From: Phallus indusiatus | Taxonomy: Eukaryota > Basidiomycota > Agaricomycetes > Phallales > Phallaceae | DNA: 64,000 nucleotides | Assembly: GCA_027605045.1 (NCBI GenBank) | Contig: JAQFWX010000030.1 | Span: 62,001-126,000 of the forward strand | Reading direction: 5' to 3' | In this document: positions 24,418-41,341 of the stretch, piece after piece | Position numbering within the stretch: position 1 is the first letter of the stretch | Layout: every line of letters starts with the position of its first letter | Program-made: the position numbers and the translations under genes | Notes under the pieces: generated by a model | Seen by the model: the letters and a program-made list of their open reading frames with translations, nothing else | Databases searched by the model: none | Told to the model about the DNA's origin: nothing

Positions 24418-25636
24418 ATGTCGATAAAGAGGCAGATTACGCGACTGCAAGTACCACGACAGTTCAGTCAGTCTCATGTAAACGAACGGGTATGGAATAT
24501 TCGCCGCAAACCCTTATCTTTTTGTTAATGCTCATCCGTGTCCCCAGATAACACTTGTTCAAAACCTGAGAGACGATACATACATGCGTAAGCCAAATTT
24601 TGAAGTTGTCTCGCAGCCTTGGTTATATTTAGACGAATGGGACAGCCGCCTCAGTTGCACCAGGGTTTGATCCGCTGCCAGAGAAAAAGCTCACTGCTCG
24701 TCCGGCGGCGCAACCAGCACCTGTTCATCCAACACCAGTACCAGCACCACCACGGTTTATGCCATCGCCATTTCAATCCCAGTCGCCTGTGAAATCGATA
24801 ACCGGGAACGCTTCATCCAGGGCGAAAGAGAAATGTCTACGACAGCTCCATGTGGTGACTGGTGTCGATGCGCTTTCGCCCAATCAGAGATTCGGACATT
24901 CAGTAGCGACGAAATTACGGCTGGTTAGTGTTGATACGGGCCGGAACGTTGAGGAACCCACTCGGTTGGAGACCAAAGTCGTTTGCGAAATTAAGGTTGA
25001 AGCAGGTCTGTGTAAACCAGTCTCCTTTATTGATTTTTTTAATTGATCCGCTAAACCTTGTTTTGTCATATTATAGACATGGCTGTGAGTTTCTTTTTGA
25101 GTGTTCGCATCAAAAAGAAGACAATTTTAAATGAGTCGACGTAGAATGCATTAGGGACCATGCATGGTGGTTGTATTGCCCTTTTAGTTGATGAGTAAGT
25201 CGCTCTCCCTCTCCCGTTTTGAGTTCGTCGCCCGTTCAAAGTCGTCTCTATGATAGCTGCACATATCTACCATTTGTTGTGATGGCGAACGAACTCGACC
25301 AGGACGTCGGCATATTTGTTTCGCAAAATATCAATATATCATACCATGCACCTGCCCCAATGTGAGCCATCAGTATAATTACAAGGTTCCATTACTCTTT
25401 GACGCTCACATTTATATTTGTCTAAAAAGGAACTCGGAGCTAAGAATAGTTTCCACCCTCGTTTCGTACGGTTCGCGGATAGGAACATCTCGGTGTGAGG
25501 TATGTGTTACGACTTCGAAGCACTTCCGGAGTAATGGGTTCGCTGAGAAAAGAACTAGATCTGGGATAAAACCAAACACAAACTGGTCGCTACCGGAATT
25601 CAGACCATGATGCAGCCGTCACCGAAGACGAGATAA
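24418..25636 (+). CDS. Hotdog-fold thioesterase (4HBT / PaaI-like)
   Basis: Probable acyl-CoA thioesterase. The start is placed at MSIKRQITRLQVPRQFSQSH (24418). Proline-rich N-terminal exons (RPAAQPAPVHPTPVPAPPRF) lead to FGHSVATKLRLVSVDTGR. The hotdog core follows over several exons: NALGTMHGGCIALLVDE, where HGG and the helix Asp/Glu form the usual active site; LPFVVMANELDQD; NINISYHAPAP; and ELRIVSTLVSYGSRIGTSRCE. A 59-bp intron ending ...AACTAG leads to IWDKTKHKLVATGIQTMMQP and a TAA at 25634-25636, the typical final strand of this family. The joins in the N-terminal exons are uncertain. Confidence 0.7.
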
Positions 25637-26044
25637 ATGTGTTGTGGCTGATTGGTTCATGATACCAATCTCGCCTGGAAAAAAGTACTTCTTCGACTTA
25701 GTTTCTCTTCTTCTGTTTCCTTCTCCGTGTATCGTGTATATAATGTAATTGTAGCAACATCTTGATTTATCTTTATTACTTTTTTTTTTTCTCAAGGAAG
25801 CGGAAAGGACTGTTACGAAGATTTCCGTTTCGGATCATGTGGAAGAGAAGACAGCGCGTCGGGAGTCGAGTGTTCTCTTTTTCTTTGTTCAGTGTCCCAC
25901 TCAGATGCGCCTTCTATATTTAGTAAGGGACCTTCGCGGAAGCATATCCTGTCGGATTTTGAATCACGCGAGTCGCGTCTATTCTTTTTTTTTCATTCGA
26001 CTTCCATTTCGGTAATCCTACCGAAATAATAACCAAGGCTCAAG
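25637..26044. promoter_or_regulatory. Intergenic, upstream region of SMC5
   Basis: Pyrimidine-rich stretches (about 25780-25793 and 25984-25993) precede the SMC5 start, common in basidiomycete promoters. No gene seen. Confidence 0.3.
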
Positions 26045-31016
<4,972 letters not shown>

Positions 31017-31376
31017 ACAAGAGATGTAGCTTGGTGTAGTATAGTGTATGTTGAACGAAAAATCCTGTACAAATTTAAGAAACACATTACATTAGTTTGT
31101 GTATCTAATGATAACATTTTGCACTTTCAAACGCTTGAACCCGTATTGAGCTTGATGCCCATCACTGGGCCAGCGGTTCTCATTGGGCGATCATTATGGC
31201 GCTATACGGACGCATCTTGACGTACTCGAAGCTGGTTTTCCCCATTTGCGGCATTAATAGACCTTATTCAGTTCTTAATCACACATGGCCCTGCGCAAGA
31301 ACACGACCACAAGTACCCACCGTAAAGAACAGCTTTTACTAGTCGACATCGATTCGCTAAACCACCACATACCGTC
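31017..31376. other. Short intergenic region
   Basis: This holds the SMC5 3' end and the promoter of the downstream F-box-like gene; nothing else recognised. Confidence 0.3.
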
Positions 31377-32565
31377 ATGCCATTGAATTCACTCCCTACA
31401 GAGATTCTGTCATTGACGCTAAACTATTTATCTAAACCTGATCGTCTTAATCTCTGTTTAACAAGCAAACAATTTGCAGAAATCGCTCAACCAAGTCTTT
31501 TCAGACGTTTCAGTCTTCGCGACCCAGTGCAGGCTACAAAATGTTTATTGCTGACCGTAGCTAGACCTGACCTAGCATTGGCAGCCCGGGACGTTCTGGT
31601 TAGCTTTCAGTAAGCTTTTTAATAATTTGCTGTTATTTTCTTGTTGATAATAATTACTTTTGAATGGCAGAGATCCGGTTCATCTCCCGGTTTGTTTCTG
31701 GAAACTGTTCGCGCGAGGATTAACGTGCATGTCAAATATTACTTCCCTCCATTTCTCTGGTATAATTCTCTGCGATATTGTGTTTCGAGAAGTTACCCTT
31801 CCTCGACTGCAAAAGTTCAGCTCCATAATCTACGTTACCCCCGCCGTCTCCAAGTTTCTTAACCGACACCACACGATTACGCAGCTGTTCATGGGTGGAG
31901 AAATGTCAGCTCCGATTTTGGACGTTAACCAGCAGTTCTTGCCATCATTGAATTGCTTTATGGGTTCTTTGTGGGTTGCCGAAAAAGTCATTCCTGGTCG
32001 TCCTGTTAAGGACATTACTCTCGCTTGGATAACGTTCGTCGAGGAAGAGAGGACAATGAGCATCGTCAAGAGTTTTTCTCTCAGTTCTGTTCCTATAGAA
32101 TCATTTTTCTGTACGACATTGCATATCAAAGAGAACCGAATCTCTCTTTTGAAGGCCATTGCCAAATATTTACCCCATTTGCGGCTCCTTCGTTTAAATA
32201 ACTTCTCTTCAGCAGGCATCCTGGACCAAGTGAGTACTCGACTTCTTCCTTCTGTATCTTGCTCAAAACATCCGTGTTAGATATTCGCTGAAACCGTGAT
32301 CTCTTTATTACCCTGTTTCAAGCGTCTTGAACACTTAATTTTACCATCCCTTCTCCTGAATAACCTTCCTTTTACTACTTATGATAGAACCCTACAGCTT
32401 CAAGAAGACAAGCTTACCGTTGAATGGAAAAAAAATTGTCCTGAACTTATTCATATTACATTCCCCAGCTGTAGCATGTATGACTATGACGCATCTTCCA
32501 AGGTTTGGAAACGAGCAGAGAATACTTTGTCTCAAACAATATCAATATTCAGTGGCGTTCATTAG
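31377..32565 (+). CDS. F-box-like protein
   Basis: Exons 31377-31609, 31671-32229 and 32281-32565 join in phase to 358 residues. The N-terminus LNSLPTEILSLTLNYLSKPD followed by LNLCLTSKQFAEIAQPSLFR is a typical F-box. The rest carries leucine-rich stretches (YLPHLRLLRLNNFSSAG, FKRLEHLILPSLLL and CPELIHITFPSC) resembling degenerate LRRs. Likely an SCF adaptor. It lies tail-to-tail with the ribosomal protein gene, with only about 60 bp between the two stop codons. Confidence 0.75.
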
Positions 32566-32625
32566 ATTATCAGTTTTTTTTTGCATTGTATATACCGTTT
32601 TATAATACACTATACACAATAGCAA

Positions 32626-33261
32626 TTACTGACTGTCTTGTGTACTATCCTCCCACCTTTGCAATATGTTTTTGCGAAATGGTCCCATGTCATCTTCTGC
32701 GAAGATACGTAGACGGTCCAAACGTCGATCTCGCAATTTGTTTTTTGGAAGCATTCCAGCGACAGCTTTACGAATAATCTGACAATTAAATATAAGACAA
32801 ACGGAGCTTTCTTTATGGTGAGAAAAAAGAGTGCACTAACTTCGTCCGGCTTTTCTTTTTTCATATCTCGGTATTTGATTTCTTTTAAACCGCCGGGATA
32901 CATGGTATGGTAGCGATACAGCTTTTGCTCTTCCTTGCGTCCCGTCACTTTAACTTTGGATGCATTGGTCACAACGACATAGTCTCCACAGTCCGCTATA
33001 AGAGGAAATCAGAACATTCACCAGCAACCGAAGTCGGAAGCGAAGATAAACTTACTGCTTGGATCATATGTCGGTTTGTGTTTTCCCATTAGCACGGTGG
33101 CTATACGACCCGCTAAGTTTCCCAATATACGGTTGGACGCATCGACATGATGCCATGCCTTTGCATAGGCCAGAGCAGTCTGTCACCATTTTTTCAATCA
33201 AAAAAAAATAATAAAGCGAAGATGACCAAATAGTACGTACATTGCCTACAGCTTGCGACAT
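32626..33261 (-). CDS. MRPL13: Mitochondrial large-subunit ribosomal protein uL13m
   Basis: Component of the mitochondrial large ribosomal subunit. It starts MSQAVGN at 33261, then splices to [20 protein letters not shown] and [15 protein letters not shown], the conserved uL13 N-terminal fold. Next come [20 protein letters not shown] and [19 protein letters not shown], then [20 protein letters not shown], the hallmark uL13 motif, ending WEDSTQDSQ with TAA at 32626-32628. Four exons and about 155 residues, normal for the fungal mitochondrial form. An N-terminal extension in frame (back to 33369) has no ATG, so the MSQ start is preferred; it agrees with the yeast homologue. It is divergent from NUP188 across about 195 bp. 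Confidence 0.9.
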
Positions 33262-33456
33262 TGAACGGAAGGAAGAGGCGGTGGGCGCCTGTGGACGTGT
33301 TCTGCTGAACGAACGTCGATATCCACAACTTTGTCGTCTTTGAGCGCGGCAAAGCCGAGAAATGAGCAATGACGACGACGTTCAGAAAGAAACCAGTATT
33401 GGTCACCTCTGGGACATGTGAAACATTGATCTCTTTCTTTCAACTTTTCGCCACGA
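33262..33456. promoter_or_regulatory. Shared divergent promoter of uL13m and NUP188
   Basis: Only 195 bp separate the two start codons, so the promoters must overlap. No clear TATA box; a CTCTTTCTTTC pyrimidine tract lies at 33431-33441. Confidence 0.4.
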
Positions 33457-36400
33457 ATGCTTACTGGTCTTCTTTCGTATAGAACCTACACTGTCCTTTA
33501 CCAAATTCTCGCAGGCGACATTGAGGGTCATCAGCCAGAAGATGTAGCACGATACGTCAAATCCAGGCAATCCAAATTCACGAATTGCATGAATCCGTTC
33601 GGGAAAGCCAACAAGGAATCTCGCGCCAAAGTGGAGAGTGGTCTTCTAACTTTCGATGGCAACGTCAAAGTTAAAGTTCCCGCCGAAGTACGTCCGATTA
33701 TTTGGAAGATTAGCAGCGCCTTAGACGTCGACGAACAAGAAACATTTATTCTTTGGAAATCCTTTCTTCGAAACCGCGGTCTCGTGTCGGCCGATCTTCC
33801 TTCAGACGAGGAAATAGTAGTCCATTTCAGTGACTATTATTATGAAGAAAAATTATCGGTGCTGCGTTGCATAATACCTCTACTTCGCTCCAAATCAGAT
33901 CCTACAGCTCCTTTTCATGCAATCGCAAAGCAAACCTTAGGCGAGATGCCCAAGCCACGCGTCCTTGCTGCAGACCTCGCAAAGCAATTTCTTCTCAAAA
34001 CAACAGAAGCACTGCCTCAAAACATTAAAGAAAATCCTCGTGGTACTCCGAAGTACATCAAAAGAAACGTTCGTCAACAATTCGTTCTGCTAGAGGTTCT
34101 ATACTGGACGTTACTGGAACACACGCTTTTTGACGGGTCGTTAACCGAAGAAATCTATTCCATAGCTTATAAGTCGGATTTGGGAAACGCTCAGCTACAT
34201 TCCAATATGCTGTTAGATGAAGAAAGCGTGCAGTTGCTGAAGGACATGGAAGCTCTGTGGTCTATGATTCTCGTCGAACTGGTGCAGGCCCAACAGTTGC
34301 TTATACGGAGTCCGGAGGACACCACATCGGATTCCTCTTTACTAGTCTCACTTCCTGAGTACCTGACAAGAACGCTTAACATTGTCTACTCGAACGTAAC
34401 ACCGCGATACGGGTGCATTCTACTGGCGTGGTCGGCCGTCCTATACCATCTCTCACAGGTTGACACATCGGAGCGTCCTGCGTACGAAGAAATATCCTCT
34501 CAGGCGTCGGAAAAATACCATCAGCTATTAGCTTATATCCTCCAGCCTGACTTCGGTTTATTCCGGAACATGCGAACCACGCTGCTGACTTCACCGCTAT
34601 TTGTCCCGTCTGCTGTTCTGACTCTGAATTCACCGGTGACAAAATCAAATGCCGTCGACTTTCGGTTCACATATAAATGTAAGTATTATGGTCTTTAAAA
34701 CTGACCTTTTACTAACATTGAACCGCTTAGCTCTCGTTATTGGTCTAACACATCTGATAAACCTAGAGTTCCTGCCAGATTTCGACGGATTTGTTGATCT
34801 TTGGATAACATTATTTGGAACGGGAGACGAATTCGTCGCCGCCCGCTTATCTAGGCACTACTGGGACTATGACTGGAAGGCCACTAACTGTCGAAGAGCC
34901 ATCTTTGACGTAGCCCGATCGAGGTTCCCCGTTCATTTTAGACCACTCGTTCGCCTTTTATGTTCAATGTGTGGTACAGGAAACACGAGAGATTTCGAAG
35001 ACAGCGACGAGGACAGGACACTTTGTGCTTCTTACGTCTATCATTACTTCCTCAATCTATCTACATTCACGCAAGTCATACCTGTGAACGCACGTTCCGG
35101 TCCTAATGCCGTGTACGAAGCATTGATAAACGAGCTTTACAATGGTGGCGTCATGTATAAGAATACTCACGCGATAACGTTCCCAGGCGGCTCTACCCTT
35201 CCTCGCGATTCTTCAAGTCGTCTATTAAGCTCTATCACGGACCCAAATGACCCCATTATTGTGGAATGGGAGCATCAACATTCCGGTTGGAAGCTGTTAT
35301 TAGCGGTGTTGCGGAACTACGTCAAGCGGACAGGAGCAAGTCGTTTTTCGCAACCAGGGAACGTTGAACATCGTCGTGATGTGGACTTGACGTTAGAGGC
35401 CGTAGGGATAGAAGAAGCCCTCAGTGATAATACAATCGTTGATGCTTTGGAATTGATTCGCTGCGTCATCGATAGGAACCCAGACCTTGCTACTGAACTA
35501 TTGGAGGGACTTGATTCAAGTCAAGATAGTGCCTCTTCTGAGCCTGATTTGGTGGAGGTGACCATTCGCGTTCTCGACGACGCTTTGCAGCGTTCTGTTA
35601 ACCCTCGCATTCCTCCGCCTTCCGCTTTAATCAACTCTGCTATTGGCGTACTAACGGCCCTCATATCCTTACCTCTCTATGCATACCGCGTATGGCCATT
35701 CTTCCGATCTAATCATTCACTCTTTGGGACTGATAATCATGCACCAATCACGCCTTCTCTGTTGGCTGCTGAACGGATAAACGGGAAATATACCGTGACC
35801 TTGAATATCATCGCGTTGATCAGGGCGTTGTTTGTCCAAAGCACCCTGTCGCTACTTACCGTGGATCCCATGATGCAAACCCTAAAAGAAACTGTCCTGC
35901 TTCGAGCTATACAATTTGTTCACAAGGAGTTATGGGTGGAACATGTTGCTTGGAAGTACGTTTCAATTGCCGACAGATTCAAAATCTCCCGTGAAATATC
36001 CTCACTCTACAAGGATATTTTGCGCAACTGCCCTCCTTCAGTTTCCTCTTCGCTCGAGAATGAACAGGGTGCCTTCTCAACCGTAACCTCCTTCATCATG
36101 GACGCTTTTGTATTTCGCGCAAATGCTGCTTCGATAAATCCGCTCGTGAACAGTATTAGTACTGGAGAAGAACTCATGAATATATTTGCTACGGCGAATC
36201 GACATCATGATTCACTCGTGCTTCTTCAAATGCTGGAGAGCCATTTGCAGTTCATTCGACTTCTATTAGAGCATAAACGTGAATCAAAGTTGGCCGGGAA
36301 GCTCTCGCTTTTGGAGCAAGCCATCTGTGTTGGTGCTATTGGAGGTACCGGGCCTGCTGACAATCGCCGAATAAAAGCGACTCCAGTTGATGTTATTACC

Positions 36401-39400
36401 GGATATGTTCAATATCGCTTTTATATTTCCACATTACCACTAGACTCCATCCGCCTGTTATCGACGTTATGTCGTTCTCTATCTCGTTCTCAGGTCGCGC
36501 CGCCCAGTATAGTTGCGCATCTCTCAGATGCTGAAGGGACGGCTGCGTCCTTCATCCAAATCCTCAAGCATCCGTGGGACGACTTACAACTTCGCGTCGC
36601 TATATGGCACTTCGTTTCCTTGATGGTGGATGTTCAACCTGCGCTTTCAAGCTTGTTTGTACGTGGGAAGTTTCATATTCCGACCGAAACAGGGAAAGAT
36701 GTCGAGTCAAAAGACAAACCGAAGTTGGACTCTCAAAAAGAAAAAGATGCTCGTACAAATGGCAATTCATCTAAGGATTCCAGTGCTGTTAAAGTTGCAT
36801 GTGAAGCGTTGGGTCTATGGGATTCCTTGTGGGACGCAAATCCGTTGTTGCTTGCGACCGTGCTGGACTTTCTGGAAACTGTGTGGCGGCACGCTCTCGA
36901 ACATAAAGGTGCTCTTGAGCCAACACGTACCGATGTTGCATTCTGGGAAGCTATCGCCGGAATAGCCGGACGGGATTTAGGTCCAGGACCTGAATGGGCA
37001 ACAACGTCATTTATCGATGTCGACGGTCAAATGCATTCTGATTGCCACATCCCCGTGCAAATTTATGCATATCGTACAAAATGTAAAGCCCATGCCCTAC
37101 AGATCCTGGCACTAGATATCGAGTTCGCATTGGGCACTAAGCAACCGGAATGTAACCCCGGGAAGCTTTTGTCATACCAGATGATTCAGCCTTACTTTGC
37201 ATCTGTCGAAGGCCTGATTGATCATATGGGGGAAGCAATGGCAACTTATTACTCGCAGGAGTGTCAGGAAGCATTCATCACTGATGTTCTGGAAGCTAAT
37301 CCTAGTCTCAAGGGGTCGCAAAACGTGGGTGCTGTCGAAGAACGAGAGTACGGAGATAACTACATCTTTTCCGTTGGCCTTGCTACACTACGTACTCAGT
37401 ATTCCACCGAAGAAGAATCTGATGCCATACTCCGGAAACTTTCCAACGTTAACCTCAATCTCTCTCTTGCCGACTCAGGGGTATCTCTTACGCGTTCTTG
37501 GAAGCGTCTCCTCCAAGTAGCCTGCCCGCTTTTGCGCTCAAATGCTTCAGTGCGCGAACACGCATTGAGCGTAGCAGAAACGATATCGGGTGACATTTCG
37601 CGGGAATCTAGAATTGGCACGCCGATGATAACCATCCATTGTGAACGGCTCTCTCTTCTCTTGGCTCTGATGGAGATAACTTGGTTTACACCACCTGCGC
37701 CAGCAAGAAAAACAAAACATATCGCTGAATTTGTGGCACTAGTTTCTCATATACGAGAACTTATCACGAGCGCATATTTCCCACCCGGACCTGCCGTACG
37801 TTTGGACCGGACCACCCGATTCTATCGAAGTGTAATTCAAATGATCTACTTTTGTACACGCAAAGCCCGGATGATTGGTTCAGAGCCGAAAGCATATACG
37901 TCCGAACAGCGTTTAATTCTCGGTTCCTTTCTCGCGGACTCTATTCGTTTCGTCATCGAAGGCCTGCGGGACACTTTTGATTTCGCCGTAACCCACCTCG
38001 ACCATGAAATAGACAAAGATATGGAACTTCTCGTAGCAACGTTTGAACAATGTACTCGCCCTTCATTGCCATTGTCCCCTTCGCTGTGGCTTACGAAATG
38101 CCATGAGGTCGATTTAATCCGTGCCAGTCTGGATCTCCTTGTTAAAGCGGATTTCTCTGGTCGGCGCGATCCATCATCCTTACCTGCTTTAAGACATCCG
38201 TTATATGTCCGACATATCCTTTTTCTTCATCTTGTACTAGCTCGATTACCCTCTTCTGCGGAACGTCTTGCAAATGGCGGTATCGTCGTGGCGTACGCCA
38301 GTGTCAAGATTCGGGAAGCGCTGGCTGCCGGAACGGTAGAACCTGCGATATCGGAGCTTCCTGGCGAGCGAAATTCCAGTCATAGCGCTTGGTGTATGAT
38401 GCTGGCCATTCTCTCCAACGTTGTGAACGCCATGGGCTCAAGTAGTCAGTTTTTGGTCGAGGAGGTCATTGGATTGATCCACCTTTATGGGTCACAAATG
38501 ACGCATGCTTTGACGTGGCACGTAGGCGAACCGCTTACACTTCCGTTTCTGGAAGAACTGGGACATGTTGTATCTCTTTTCAACGCGGTCGCTAATTCTA
38601 GGGATGCTCAAGATGTTGTAACACAGTCTACGCTACGCACGTTCGCTGAGAGGGTGTCAGAGCTACTTCAGGATTTGAATTACTCGCTATCGCATCCAAA
38701 TCATCTCGCAAGCCTATTGGACGCCGTCACCTCGGATGAACATCTAGAGATTGAGAAAGACACTAAGAACTTGTCGATAGAATCGTTCACAGAGTTGCTA
38801 CGTGGGTCAAAACGCCCATTGCTGTCGGCGGTGATGCAGAAGACTCTGTTTATTACTCGCGATATCATGTCTACTCTCGTAACAATTTCAGGTGCCGAAA
38901 CTATTCTGACCAACGATGTATCAGAATGGCCATCGCGTGATCCCCTTTTAACACCCGTATGTTATATTCAATTTTAAATCATGGTACACTGATTGATACT
39001 GTTCCTAAGATAACCAAGGTCGCGCTGGGAGACACAGCTTCGATAGGGTCCCTGTTAGAACTTGGCACATATGCAGTGGACGTCTTGAAGCATCTAAGCA
39101 GTACCTCTTTGGCGTCGGAAGAAAAGCCGACCATCCCTGCGAGTCTGCCTTTAGTCTCATTTTCGCCTAAAATGACAATCTCCGCCGCGTTGCAGCTGCT
39201 AGAAACAACACTGGTATATGGCATAACTCAGATGGCTGTGTGCGTGGCCGGCTCTTCCGAGCAGCATGAAAGCTCAAGACAAATGGAAATGGATGATGGT
39301 AGCAACGAGCGGGATATGAACGACAAACGGCGGCGGCCGTCGGCTGGTGTAACGAATCTTGCGAGGATTGAGGAGGCTATCGTTGATTTGAAAGCACTTT

Positions 39401-39522
39401 TGTCGAAAGCAAAACCCGTTATGGATAAAGCTGCGGACCAACTACAGTTGGAACGTTATAGCTTGATCGGTTCATTATCGAACTTCCTTGAAAAGAAAAT
39501 CAGGACCGCAGATGGTCGTTAA
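33457..39522 (+). CDS. NUP188: Nucleoporin NUP188 (inner-ring scaffold)
   Basis: Large alpha-solenoid scaffold protein of the nuclear pore inner ring. Three exons, 33457-34678, 34731-38956 and 39019-39522, join in phase to 1983 residues (introns of 52 and 62 bp). The N-terminal part holds VARYVKSRQSKFTNCMNPFG and SDYYYEEKLSVLRCIIPLL, resembling the Nup188 domain. Exon 2 begins with VIGLTHLINLEFLPDFDGF and FGTGDEFVAARLSRHYWDYD; the middle has WEHQHSGWKLLLAVLRNYV and LWVEHVAWKYVSIADRFKIS, which follow the human Nup188 order. Helical throughout with no catalytic domain. The C-terminal exon has a charged, low-complexity insert (SRQMEMDDGSNERDMNDKRR). Nup192 is the alternative, but these motifs and the order favour Nup188. 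The first few residues are uncertain: GTATAG...CTCGCAG near 33476-33514 could be an intron. Confidence 0.8.
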
Positions 39523-39653
39523 GGTTAAGTCAATTCGGCCGAGTCGGTTGACTTGGCGTTCGTTGTTGTGTTGTATTATAGCACTCTGTTTTTATATAGC
39601 ACTGCCTAACTTGATGATGTTTTTTAGTATTTCGAAATAGTCAAAGTAATCTG

Positions 39654-41115
39654 TCATGTGTATATGTCCCCCGTGAGAACTTCAACACCAGACTCTGTGA
39701 TAAGAACAGTGTGCTCTGCTTGGGCACTACGAGCACCGGACTGATCCGTAGTGACTTAGAGAGCTTAAATTAAGGTTAGAGGGAAAACTCACTTCAGTAG
39801 ATACAGTCCATCCATCAGGAAAAAGCCAGCCTTTCGAATCTGGACCTTGAACAATGGCAGGCTGTAAAAGTTAAAGAAACTTAAGTTAGTACAATCGTTT
39901 AGAAAAAGATCTCAATCGCTATCTCACTTCTATTGTGAAAACATGGCCTGGATACATGACACCTGGTTCGTCATTTTCTGTGTGATGGTATTGCTCGTGA
40001 GGTTTCAATTCGAGTTTAACGAACAGACTTACTAAAATGTAGAATCCAGGGTGGACGATGGAAGACTTTTCCAATACCGTGGCCAGTAAACTGCTGGTTT
40101 ATCGAAAATCCGTACCTTGAAACAAAGTCATGGATTTTAAGCCCAATATCTGAAAATTTTTTGCCAGGACCGCAAGCCATAATACCCTTTGCAAGCGCTT
40201 CTTGTGTAACTTTTACTAGTTCCAAGCCAGACTCATCCTTTGGGTAAAATCAGATAAATCATGCAGATCAGAAAAGCCAGACAAAGCCAGAGTTGAAGAA
40301 AAAAAGAAAAACAACTAACGACGTTTCCCACTGGAAAAGTATCCGAAGTGTCCCCATGAAAACCTTCTTTAAAGACCGTGACATCAATATTTACAATGTC
40401 CCCGTCGAGTAACGGTCGGCTGAAAAGATGGAACAAAAGAGATGAAATTAAGGTTGATATGCCGGAGAAATTTTTTTCCCAAGGCCGCGTGCTTACTTAT
40501 CCGGAATACCATGGACAATAACGTTGTTCACACTCGTGCAGCAAGATTTGGGGAATCCGGCATAGCCAAGAGGTGAGGGATATGCATCGTTTGAAATAAT
40601 AAAGTCATGAATGCGAGAATCAATTTCTTCAGTCGTTATTCCAGGCTATGCTTCAGAATTCAATCTATGTTCTGCCAGATTTTCAGGTGGAAATGAATCA
40701 ATTATGTACTTACTTTAAGCCATGTTCTTGCGATAAGTAAAGTTGATCTCGCAAGTTTTGCAGCCCGTCTTATTTTTTGTTCGTCTTCGCTATTCAAAAT
40801 GAGTCGGCCATCACCAGTATAAGGATCTCCGTGATACGGGTCATCTTCATCAACATCTTTGAAAACATAGGGAGGCCGGCGGATGTAGTGAGGGACAGAT
40901 TTGACGGGTATGTGCTTTACACCAAAAACAAATGGCTCGGATGGTAAAATGATATCGTAATCTCCGAAGGGATGTCCGTGCGCGTGAGGATGCGATTGTG
41001 TGCCTAATCGCCGGACTTCATTGATTCCGGGTCGGAAAGCACGACTGGGAATTTGAATTTTACTGTTGGGAAGCCACGAACGTTGTTTGAAAAAATATCG
41101 AAGACATAATGGCAT
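39654..41115 (-). CDS. Methionine aminopeptidase type 1, mitochondrial-type
   Basis: Removes the initiator methionine from newly made proteins; a dinuclear metal enzyme. The N-terminus [20 protein letters not shown] is basic and amphipathic, suggesting mitochondrial import. All five metal ligands are visible: [11 protein letters not shown] and FHGDTSDTF (two Asp), [11 protein letters not shown] (His), [10 protein letters not shown] (Glu) and [11 protein letters not shown] (Glu). The substrate-pocket segment [20 protein letters not shown] is also conserved. Seven or so exons; it ends VLTGDIYT with TGA at 39654-39656. It lacks the zinc-finger N-domain of cytosolic MetAP1, which supports the organellar form. 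Divergent from the histone deacetylase gene (227 bp between starts) and convergent with NUP188. Confidence 0.9.
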
Positions 41116-41341
41116 CTTTTTTGAGAAAAAATCAGGGATAATCAGTGAGATGTCAATGATTAATTATACACACGCACTTCTTGTCACCACATCAAAGGTG
41201 CTGGCGGTTGTTGGACAGTTTGTCAACATTCCGTTGCGGCTTAGTCATCGTGTAAATTTGTCATCCTCCGCCCCAGCTTCGACTTTTTGACGTCGTTGAA
41301 CAGTAAACTGTCTTTCCTTTCCAAAAGTACGGTTTTATTTT

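Noticed and set aside
31377..32565. A transcription factor or kinase near SMC5
   Set aside because: No such motif; the N-terminus matches an F-box and the remainder is leucine-rich.
33064..33369. Arg-rich N-terminal extension of uL13m that looks like a mitochondrial presequence
   Set aside because: The frame lacks an ATG before an upstream stop, and yeast uL13m also starts directly with MSQ.
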